This document shows, piece after piece, positions 40,301-46,450 of a stretch of DNA of 64,000 nucleotides. The DNA lies in NCBI GenBank assembly GCA_024362935.1, contig JANCRA010000014.1:4979001-5043000 (forward strand), read 5' to 3'. The notes under the pieces were generated by a model, which saw nothing but the letters and a program-made list of their open reading frames with translations, was not told the origin of the DNA and ran no database searches. A program made the translations under genes and the position numbers. Numbering within the stretch: the stretch's first letter is position 1; every line of letters starts with the position of its first letter. Source of the DNA: Setophaga petechia (lineage: Eukaryota > Chordata > Aves > Passeriformes > Parulidae).

Positions 40301-43300
40301 AGCTATGTAATCATGTAATACATAATCTGGATACAACAAAGAGAAGAGTAAAAGCAGATTCTGGTTTAGGGGCTATAAGAAAACATTTAGTCTGAGAGCA
40401 GCCTCCTTAGACTGTGTCCAAGTACTGGAAAATGCCCAAACTGAGCTCATTTTGTGTTTAGAATGAGATTCAGCTCTTTAAAAAAATTCCAAGTCCTCCT
40501 GCTGTATTTCTGCATTTGAAGTCCAATCCAAATTCAGTCCTGCTGGGATTACTATTGTACTATCAAACAAGACTCAAGCAGACAAGCACTACCACTCTAA
40601 AAGCCTTGACTCTCTGAAATTCCTGTTTGAGGAAAATTTCAAACCCTTATAGGGTTACTCATACAGTCAAGTCTAAATCTCAGTTTGATGGTTGAATTTT
40701 GCCTCACACTGATGTGAAAGCAAGTACAGAAGTCTCACTGGAGAACTGAGTTGTTTGAATGAAGGCAGAAGGAGCCCTGAGGTGACCCCTGTTTGTTTTT
40801 CAGGGGCCTTCTTCACAAGTGCAGAGCTGCAAAGTGTCCGGCTGTACCCCTACACCGACAGCCTCCACATCTTTGTGGTTGCAGCAGAAATCATTTATTT
40901 CCTCTTCATTGTGTACTACATGACAGTGCAGGTGAGCCCCACTGGAGAGTCTGCCTGAGAGCATGACCTTGTGCCTGCTGCTGATTTCATTTACAAAAGC
41001 TTTAGGACTGTACTTGATTTCAGTAGCACTGATGCTGCTACACCAATGGAAGATTGAATCAGGTACAGTGTCAGTATTAAATAATAGAAAGGCAATGCTT
41101 TATTTGGCTTGGATGCTGTTTTTGAGAAAGATAATGAGAAACTAGTGCAAAATGTAGTTTTATCAGTGCAGAGCAATCTGCTTTATTGTGGAGGGCATTG
41201 CCCTGCTCTTCAGAGGTGCATTGTGTGATGTGGAGTCATGAGACTGAAACAATAAAACTCCTCCCAGGGAAAGCTGCTGAAGAGTCTGAGATGGAGATAC
41301 TTCCACAGCAAGTGGAATGTCCTGGAGATGGCCATTATATTGATCAGCTGGAGTGCTCTGTCAGTGTTTGTGAAACGGACAGTCCTTGGGACCAGGGACA
41401 TCAGCTACTACCAGGAACACAAGGAGGAGTAAGTACTAATGCTATTTACTGCATCCTTTGTTGTTGCTACTTATGCAGAAATAAATCTGTTTTTCCTCTT
41501 CCCAGACAGCACCTTTTCTGTGCTAGATATTCCTATCCTAGATGGCTGTGTATTAATGAAGCCTGTAAGTGTGTCAGGGGTCAGATTTGTGTCATCAATA
41601 GGATTTTCTTCTGATACTGCTCTAATAAAATCCAGCAGACTTGAGCACCAAGTTCCCTTCCTGTCTGCATCACCCTCTTGTGAACAAACAAGCCTTTCTG
41701 CTACAGGACATCCACCCAGAAAACACATAATCTGCCTTGTTCTTGTAAAAAGCCATTGGGTAGAGGATAATAATGGAATATTTAGTACAGAATGGAAAAT
41801 TATAATGTCTTTAAAAAAATCTTTCAGGAAAGAAATGGTAGAATCACAGAATAATGAGCAGAATTTGGGCTACAGCCTCGACCTCCTCTCCTTAAAAATG
41901 TTAGCCATGCACAACTGAGCTTTTTGTGTGCACACAGTAGGAAATGCAAGTGGGAACACTCAAACAGGAACTCATTAGGTCTCTACTGAAATCCCAGCAC
42001 AGGCTGACTGGCTTTTCCAGCATACCCATTTCTGCACTTCAAAGGATTCTGTGTGCATGGTATATTATGCATTTTCTCTTTTTACCTAACAGCTCCATAA
42101 ACTTCAGTGAAACAGCAAGAGCTGATGCAGTTCTTGGCTACCTGATTGCATTCCTGGTGCTTCTCTCCACAGTGAAACTGTGGCATCTGCTGAGGCTCAA
42201 CCCTAAACTGAACATGATCACTTCAACACTGAGGAGGGCATGGGGTGATATCTCTGGGTTCATCACTGTTATTGCAGTCATGTTCCTTGCCTATTCCATT
42301 GCTGTGAGTACCACAGTGCTTTCTCTTGTCTGCAGTCTGCTCCCAGGTACTGTCAGGTTAAATCAACTCTTTTTGAATGCCAAAAGCAACATAGCTTTGC
42401 CATGTAAAATGGAATAAAGCTGCCTGTCTATATCTTAGTTCAGCAGCTTGGAGTCCAAATCTTCCATATGAGTGAAAGAGAAGTTACAACATCCACCCTG
42501 CTCTTTACAAACTGAAATTTTGTGAAAAATCAAACACTGAGCTGAAAAATAAGGACTATTATTATGTGTAATAGATGTGACAAAGAACAAACTATTGGAA
42601 AAATGATTTTCTGGATAAAGCTTAAATTGTGGAGCATTCAGAAAGTGCCACTTTCTGTTTGGCTAGTTTTAAGTGGGAAATAGTTATATTTTTTAAATAT
42701 CTAGTAACAGGCTGAGCAGATACAAGACATTCTCATATCTATGATAAAGATCTTCAAGCTAAACACATTTTGCAGCAAGGACTCTGTTCATGACTTCTGT
42801 CCTCTGCAGGCAAACCTGATATTTGGCTGGAAGCTCTACTCTTACAAAACCCTCCTTGACTCGGCAGAGACCATGGTCAGTCTTCAGCTGGGAATCTTCA
42901 ACTATGAGGAGGTACCACATCTAATTTAGAGAAGTTTGCAGCCATACAATTGGCATCTCAGCTATCATATATGCATTGACCCAGCAAATAGAAGGACTTT
43001 CAATTAGTGCTAAACATTAATCTAATTTTGCAAGCTCCACAGCTCCCTAAGGCAGTCACCCTTCCTGAGCAAGACAAGGGCATCCAGTGAAACCTCTTTC
43101 ATTTTCTATTTTGACCACAAGGAGGCTCATAATGAACTTTTCATTAAGAAACCTGCTCAAATTTCTACTAGAGCTGTTACTAATTGATTACAAAAAGTTT
43201 TGAGTAATTTCCTTAGAAAGCTATAGATAGAAATGTGAGGAAAGCCCTGTGTTTGTTCGGAACATCCCTTCTATCTTCCCAAGAAGGGCAAGGCCTTCCA

Positions 43301-45137
43301 CAAAGGAACTTTATGTTAATTTTTTTGTTGTTGTTATTCTTTATATACCACTTTTTCAGTAAGATTCTTTCAAATATTTCAATATCCTTTTAACATTTTT
43401 TGTGGATTAATTTTTGGACATCTCTGACTGTGAACTCCTCCTTGGTGAATGTTTTTAGACCATGGATCCAACAGGATACGAGTGGCTTTGAAGATCAGTC
43501 ATTTGGCACATTTGGCCCATTTTCACCTCTACATCCCATTCATGTTAATCATGAAAATACACTCCTATGTTGTAGCTTATACAAAAATGAGTGGTTTGAT
43601 ATTTTACAACCCGTTGTTTTCCAAGTGTCTCTGACAGTCTGACTGTGCTTCTTTGTAAAGCACACAGTAAAATAAATGACATGCATACAGGGGTTTCACC
43701 TATTTTGAAAGCTGAGGCATTAGGAAGCTTCAGCTGTTCTGTGGATAAACAGATCTCCAGGCTTGTCAACTTTCAGGTGAAATTGGCATACCATTACAAT
43801 TAAATGCAAATACTTAAAAACCCCCAAAGACTGCCCATATTCACACACATATATATAAAACAGTCTGTTGTCTTTGTACTTTGTCATATCGACAAAGGAC
43901 AATACTAGAGTAGAAAATGTATATATGTGTATAATTCATATGTCATAATGGATTAGACAGGATTTTCAAGGTGATAGACTTCTTATTGGGTCTTAACTGC
44001 TTGTATATATGTATGTAGATAGGTATGTATGTTTTTTTGTTTGGTTTTTTAATGTCTTACCTTATGCATTATACAGGTCTTGGACTACAATCCAATTTTA
44101 GGCTCCTTCTTAATTGGATCCTGCATTGTTTTTATGACATTTGTGGTACTGAATCTGTTCATTTCGGTGATTCTGGTTGCTTTTAGTGAGGAGCAGAAGC
44201 ATTACCAGGTTTGTTCATCTAAGCTCTCTTGCTTTTAACACCTTTTCTTCAGCCCATACTCAGGTATTCAACCATGGATGAAAGCCATGTAAATTCAGTC
44301 CAACTCTTCAAAACGCAACATTTCCTCAGAAAGTACACTTCAGATTTTCCAGATTTAAACTATCCATTCCTGTTTAGATGAGTCCCTGTTCAGATCTGAT
44401 TTGTAGCCTTCTGTTCACATACTACATCCATCTAAAAACTCTTAGGTTTGTTCTGGGCTGTAATGAAATCAGTGCCAAAACTGCTACTGAAGTGCATGAG
44501 GCTTTACAGCTCCTTTTAAAACTCTCACTGTGAGTGCCTGACCCATTCAAGCTATTGATAGTGTGGTGTGAAATCCATCTCAACACTCCAGTACTGCCCA
44601 GAATCCCTCTATGTTTTAAATAAAGTCAAGGGAGATGAAAGCAAAGGATATGGTTGATAGAATAGAATATATATTTAGTTTATCTCATTTACTTCATCTC
44701 AAAATGATGGATGTCTCATTGTGTATACCAGGAGCTGCATTGGAGCTGCCAAGTGCACTCCAGGCTCCTGTAGAGACATTTCCATGGGAATTGACAGCAA
44801 AAATTTCTGTAGTGTCCATACTCATCTGGGGCTTCTGTCTGGATAAAAATAGTGGCCCAATGTTTTGCTTGGCAGTCACTCATGCTCTGGTGAAAGTTGG
44901 CTTTATTTCACCTCAAGTACAGATTTTGTCTTGCAACTTGCCCTGGCTTCAGCAGAGACTGAATCCACTTTGGGTGTGCACCTCTGAGTAACTTATTTGT
45001 TATTATTTCAGGCTTCAGAAGAAGAGGAGATTGTTGATCTAATGCTAATGAAACTCTTCAGTTTCTTTGGGATAAAATGCAAGAAGGAAGAGAAGTTGGT
45101 CATTGGTGAACAACTGGAACAACCTGTCAGGGAGTGA
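9341..45137 (+). CDS. PKD1L2: PKD1L2, complete 43-exon gene (polycystin-1-like protein 2)
   Basis: I joined 43 exons by splice consensus, phase and similarity to mammalian PKD1L2. The total is 7,419 nt, 2,472 codons plus TGA, with no frameshift or internal stop; human PKD1L2 is about 2,460 aa and also has 43 exons. Module order: signal peptide, C-type lectin, SUEL-type lectin, PKD repeats, REJ region, GPS with HL/T cleavage motif, TM1, PLAT, ten further membrane segments including the polycystin channel region. It is a plasma-membrane polycystin-1-family protein, thought to act as a receptor or channel subunit; partner and ligand are not shown by sequence. All introns are GT-AG except introns 20 and 29, which are GC-AG. 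Start: ATG 9341 gives a clean signal peptide; in-frame ATGs at 9245, 9254 and 9320 are alternatives. Exon coordinates are in the module entries that follow. Confidence 0.96.
12885..13974 (+). CDS. PKD1L2: PKD1L2 exons 3-4: SUEL-type (rhamnose-binding) lectin domain
   Basis: Exons 12885-13070 and 13864-13974 (residues about 155-253). The segment begins [20 protein letters not shown] and continues through [24 protein letters not shown] and [18 protein letters not shown]. This cysteine spacing (C-x-CGSG, YGR, C, GxC, C, DPCP, YL, Y-x-C) is the signature of the SUEL/galactose-binding lectin domain also found in latrophilins. In this family it usually binds galactose- or rhamnose-type sugars; specificity here is unknown. 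Both junctions are phase 1, so the two-exon domain could be skipped or shuffled without breaking frame. Intron 3 holds a purine-rich tract at about 13,200-13,400. Confidence 0.92.
14396..17563 (+). CDS. PKD1L2: PKD1L2 exons 5-8: PKD (Ig-like) repeats
   Basis: Exons 14396-14543, 15099-15328, 15975-16379 and 17465-17563 (residues about 254-548). The first PKD repeat has [17 protein letters not shown] followed by [15 protein letters not shown], matching the GDG...Y-SPG-F-V pattern of the family. A second, more divergent repeat runs from about [18 protein letters not shown] to [19 protein letters not shown]. Many NxS/NxT sites fit an extracellular, glycosylated position. Exon 7 is the longest at 405 nt. 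Junctions alternate phases 2 and 1 and join without a break. These folds are found in polycystin-1 ectodomains, where they act in adhesion or mechanical load; the role in PKD1L2 is inferred only. Confidence 0.93.
18284..21448 (+). CDS. PKD1L2: PKD1L2 exons 9-13: acidic linker and start of REJ region
   Basis: Exons 18284-18333, 19432-19537, 20119-20326, 20933-21053 and 21307-21448 (residues about 548-756). Exon 9 is only 50 nt and encodes a charged linker ([17 protein letters not shown]). Exon 10 carries [14 protein letters not shown] and LWTCG; exon 11 carries [13 protein letters not shown] and [19 protein letters not shown]. These are the first recognisable parts of the REJ (receptor for egg jelly) module and align well with my recollection of human PKD1L2. 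Exon 12 ends FNWYLD-like (here [12 protein letters not shown]). A CR1 fragment lies in intron 11. No stop or frame error is seen. Confidence 0.92.
20431..20680 (-). mobile_element. CR1 LINE 3' fragment in PKD1L2 intron 11
   Basis: The segment starts with repeated AATCACAGA-like octamers, then TTTGGGTTGGAAGGGACTTT, AAAGATCATCGTGTTCCACC, and a stretch ending GTAAAGAAAGCTTATT. This is the reverse complement of the 3' end of avian CR1 retrotransposons, so the element lies in the minus orientation relative to PKD1L2. It is a truncated, diverged non-autonomous copy with no reverse-transcriptase frame. Confidence 0.9.
21864..22478. repeat. 28-bp GC-rich minisatellite, about 22 copies, in PKD1L2 intron 13
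   Basis: A head-to-tail array with a 28-bp period around the core GGTGGGCTCGATGCAGAC. The spacer between cores alternates mainly between CCGGTTGCTC and CCGGTTGCTG forms, with GATGTAGAC and CTCTATG variants. Each unit has two to four CpG sites. Because 28 is not a multiple of three and the unit has no stop in any frame, long spurious open frames run through it on both strands. The array ends about 60 bp before the acceptor of exon 14. Surrounding intron DNA is AT-rich, so the array stands out sharply. Confidence 0.97.
22537..28154 (+). CDS. PKD1L2: PKD1L2 exons 14-20: REJ module, C-terminal part
   Basis: Exons 22537-22722, 22890-23035, 23511-23705, 24536-24661, 25923-26105, 27098-27222 and 28028-28154 (residues about 757-1119). 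Exon 14 ([20 protein letters not shown]) is unusually GC-rich and starts about 60 bp after a 28-bp minisatellite. Exon 15 holds the conserved [14 protein letters not shown]. Exons 16-19 are mainly helical-looking ([34 protein letters not shown]) as in other polycystin-1-like proteins just before the GPS region. Exon 20 ends [10 protein letters not shown] and is followed by a GC donor (GCAAGT at 28155) rather than GT; using it gives the correct frame into exon 21 (MVSFAMNPF). Confidence 0.9.
29041..31143 (+). CDS. PKD1L2: PKD1L2 exons 21-24: GAIN/GPS region and first membrane segment
   Basis: Exons 29041-29175, 29830-30055, 30314-30507 and 30913-31143 (residues about 1120-1381). Exons 21-23 form the beta-rich part leading to the GPS motif: [16 protein letters not shown], then [14 protein letters not shown] in exon 24. 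The catalytic triad HL/T (His1320-Leu1321-Thr1322 by my count) is intact, so autoproteolytic cleavage between Leu and Thr is predicted. All four GPS cysteines and both tryptophans are present. TM1 follows ([13 protein letters not shown]) and then basic RRKDIQDD. Intron 24 is 219 bp and has no in-frame stop, so its retention would insert 73 residues before PLAT. Confidence 0.95.
29607..29627. repeat. Short interstitial telomeric repeat in PKD1L2 intron 21
   Basis: About 3.5 perfect copies of CTAACC (CTAACCCTAACCCTAACCCT then A). This is the vertebrate telomere repeat in the C-rich orientation, embedded in unique intron sequence. Short interstitial telomeric sequences are usually traces of double-strand-break repair. 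Confidence 0.85.
31363..32328 (+). CDS. PKD1L2: PKD1L2 exons 25-27: PLAT/LH2 domain
   Basis: Exons 31363-31464, 31657-31835 and 32182-32328 (residues about 1382-1524). The PLAT domain is unmistakable: [75 protein letters not shown] and [17 protein letters not shown] is a beta-sandwich in the first intracellular loop of polycystin-1 proteins; in related polycystins it binds acidic phospholipids and calcium. It ends with [14 protein letters not shown], leading to exon 28. All three exons are nearly the same in sequence as the human protein I recall, the best-conserved stretch of the gene together with the channel region. Confidence 0.96.
32832..35312 (+). CDS. PKD1L2: PKD1L2 exons 28-31: TM2-TM3 and variable intracellular loop
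   Basis: Exons 32832-33031, 33186-33412, 33926-34139 and 35084-35312 (residues about 1524-1814). Exon 28 holds [18 protein letters not shown] and TM2 ([18 protein letters not shown]). Exon 29 holds [15 protein letters not shown] and TM3 ([14 protein letters not shown]), then a Pro/Lys-rich loop. Exon 29 ends LTPEAVTK and uses a GC donor (GCAAGT at 33413), the second in the gene. Exons 30-31 encode a helical cytosolic loop ([37 protein letters not shown]) that is less conserved. Exon 31 must end at 35312: the next in-frame codon is TAA, formed within the donor itself. A CR1 fragment lies in intron 30. Confidence 0.93.
34247..34505 (-). mobile_element. CR1 LINE 3' fragment in PKD1L2 intron 30
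   Basis: Begins AGAATCACAGAACAGCTGAGG, then AGAAGGGATCTCTGG, and later AAGATGTGCCCATTGCCTCT followed by TGTTCTTTC, all features of CR1 3' regions read in reverse. It is more diverged than the copy in intron 11, hence older or of a different subfamily. Truncated, no coding capacity. Confidence 0.85.
36054..38515 (+). CDS. PKD1L2: PKD1L2 exons 32-35: TM4-TM6
   Basis: Exons 36054-36285, 36725-36821, 37483-37623 and 38330-38515 (residues about 1814-2033). Exon 32 holds [19 protein letters not shown] (TM4) and [20 protein letters not shown] (TM5), running into exon 33 ([18 protein letters not shown]). Exon 34 carries the basic juxtamembrane helix [14 protein letters not shown]. Exon 35 begins TM6 ([19 protein letters not shown]), the first helix of the six-helix polycystin/TRPP core, and continues into the extracellular domain ([15 protein letters not shown]). 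The frame is continuous. The acceptor of exon 32 is CTCAAG preceded by a good pyrimidine tract; the less usual AAG end is supported by phase. Confidence 0.93.
39342..40931 (+). CDS. PKD1L2: PKD1L2 exons 36-38: polycystin extracellular (TOP/mucolipin-type) domain and TM7
   Basis: Exons 39342-39669, 39768-39901 and 40804-40931 (residues about 2033-2229). The polycystin domain signatures are present: [20 protein letters not shown], paired cysteines (DTCP and ECHAPYSL), [31 protein letters not shown], and [19 protein letters not shown]. Exon 38 gives the end of the domain ([11 protein letters not shown]) and TM7 ([20 protein letters not shown]). Intron 36, at 98 bp, is the shortest in the gene. 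In polycystin-2 proteins this domain mediates channel assembly and gating; here it suggests the protein keeps the full polycystin fold. Confidence 0.95.
41268..45137 (+). CDS. PKD1L2: PKD1L2 exons 39-43: TM8-TM11, pore-like region and C-terminus
   Basis: Exons 41268-41428, 42093-42303, 42810-42911, 44077-44208 and 45012-45137 (residues about 2230-2472). Exon 39: [20 protein letters not shown] (TM8). Exon 40: [20 protein letters not shown] (TM9), [20 protein letters not shown] (linker) and TM10. Exon 41: the pore-helix-like [20 protein letters not shown]. Exon 42: TM11 ([20 protein letters not shown]). Exon 43 encodes a short acidic then basic tail ending EQLEQPVRE and TGA at 45135-45137. The tail is shorter than in human and lacks the polycystin-1 coiled coil. 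The exon 39/40 junction gives EED-SINFSE, agreeing with the family motif (human EEGISFSE). Confidence 0.94.
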
Positions 45138-45251
45138 AGGAAGACCACCTTGAAAAGTCACTTTGCTTGTGGGCAAATTATTTACTTGTTTGCTTCAGCT
45201 GCAGTGGTTAGAGTTAGGTTAGGCTGTAGGCTTAGGTTATTACACCTTCTG

Positions 45252-45257
45252 ATTAAA
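45252..45257 (+). promoter_or_regulatory. PKD1L2: Candidate poly(A) signal ATTAAA for PKD1L2
   Basis: ATTAAA lies 115 bp after the PKD1L2 stop codon and just before the CR1 fragment. It is the commonest variant poly(A) hexamer. The next canonical AATAAA is at 45655-45660, inside the GCSH promoter region, so one of the two probably ends the PKD1L2 transcript. Confidence 0.4.
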
Positions 45258-45274
45258 ATGGGTTTACCCAAGAG

Positions 45275-45521
45275 ATTGGCTGGAGCCGTGTCAGGAGAGG
45301 TTTGTGCTGGATATTAGGAAAAGGTTCTTTCACCCAGAGGCTGTTTGGGCCCAGAACAGGCTTCCCAGGGAATGGGCCCGGCGCCAAGCCAAGGAGAGCT
45401 CATGAAGCATTTGGATCATGCTCTCAGGCCCATATGGGGTTGTTGGGAAGTCTCTGCAGGGCCAGGAGTTAGACTTCGACCCTTGTGGGTCCCTTCCAAC
45501 TCAGCCTGTTCCGCGACTCTG
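45275..45521 (+). mobile_element. CR1 LINE 3' fragment between PKD1L2 and GCSH
   Basis: Contains GTGCTGGATATTAGGAAAAG, GTTCTTTCACCCAGAGGCTG, GGCTTCCCAGGGAATGGG, CAGGGCCAGGAGTTAGACTT and GGGTCCCTTCCAACTCAGCC, in the order of a CR1 3' end in the plus orientation. It fills most of the 5' half of the PKD1L2-GCSH gap and ends about 370 bp before the GCSH start codon. The terminal octamer repeats are degraded. Confidence 0.93.
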
Positions 45522-45524
45522 GGA

Positions 45525-46450
45525 AAACAACGCGGCGCTCACCCCTAAAGCGCTGCCGGCATGTTATTCTGGAGTAATAGCTAAGAAATAGCGGTAACCC
45601 TAAGGCGAAACGTCCCACGTGCACTTGCTGTAGACTTGGCGCCTGTATTTATTTAATAAACACCGAGCGGCTGTTGCACTGTCTGGCTAAATCCTCTCCG
45701 TCTCCGCCACGGCGGCGCACGGAACATGGCGGCTCCCCTCCCTCAGGGCCCGGTGCCCGCTGCCGCCGGGGCGCGGAGCCGAGCCCGGGCCGCTCCCCAG
45801 GGCCCGCGGGTCCCCTCGGCCACCGCCGGCCCCGCCCCGCCGCCATCGCCACCTCCCGCCGGCACCGCCCCTGCCCGCCCCCGGCAAAGATGGCGTGGCG
45901 AGCGGTGCGGCGGGTCGGGCCGGTGCTGGCGCCGCGCTGCCCGCTCCTCTCGCTGCCGCCGCGGCAGCCCGCGGCCCGCAGGCTGGGCACCAGCTCGCTG
46001 CTGCTGGCCGGTGAGTGGCGGCCCCAGGGAGGGAGGTGCGCGGCGGGCGGGCGGGACAGCGGCCCAGTGCCCCAGTGCTGCGGGGAGCCGGCGGTGTCCG
46101 TGCCCGGGAGGGTGGGCAGGGTGGGCTGCGGGGGCTCGCCCCGGCCCAGCCTGCAGGGGAAGCCCTCGCCAGCCGGGACTGGGCGCGTGCAGCGGCCGGA
46201 GCGCGGGTCCCGCTGGCGGCCCCGGGCAGCAGCCGTTCTCTCTCCCTCTATCCCTCCCTGCTCCCCTGCCTCCCGCCGCGCCGTGTCCCGGCGGCCCTCG
46301 GAGCGCGATGCTGCAGCCGCCCGGAGCCCCCCGGTGCCGGCGGGGCCCGAAGAACCTCGCAAGATGGCTGAACCCCGAGCGCCCCTCACCTGGCCGGGAC
46401 GCTGCTGGCACTCCCACAAGGGCAGCGGCACCTCCGTTAGTTGGCCAGAA
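45525..46450 (+). promoter_or_regulatory. GCSH: GCSH CpG-island promoter
   Basis: A block very rich in G+C and CpG, sharply set off from AT-rich flanks, covers the GCSH start and exon 1. No TATA box is placed suitably. An E-box CACGTG lies at 45616-45621. YY1-like ATGGCGG cores lie at 45726 and at the GCSH start codon (AAAGATGGCG), as in many nuclear genes for mitochondrial proteins. A strong-context ATG at 45726 (A at -3, G at +4) would start an overlapping upstream frame if transcription begins before it. Confidence 0.75.
45655..45660 (+). promoter_or_regulatory. PKD1L2: Canonical AATAAA, possible distal PKD1L2 poly(A) signal
   Basis: AATAAA in a TTTATTTAATAAAC context, 518 bp after the PKD1L2 stop and 230 bp before the GCSH ATG. 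If used, the PKD1L2 3' end would overlap the GCSH promoter. It could equally be chance sequence. Confidence 0.3.

Noticed and set aside
41830..41945. Possible further CR1 fragment (AGAATCACAGAATAATGAGC)
   Set aside because: Only the short octamer-like start resembles CR1. The rest could not be matched to the element by eye.
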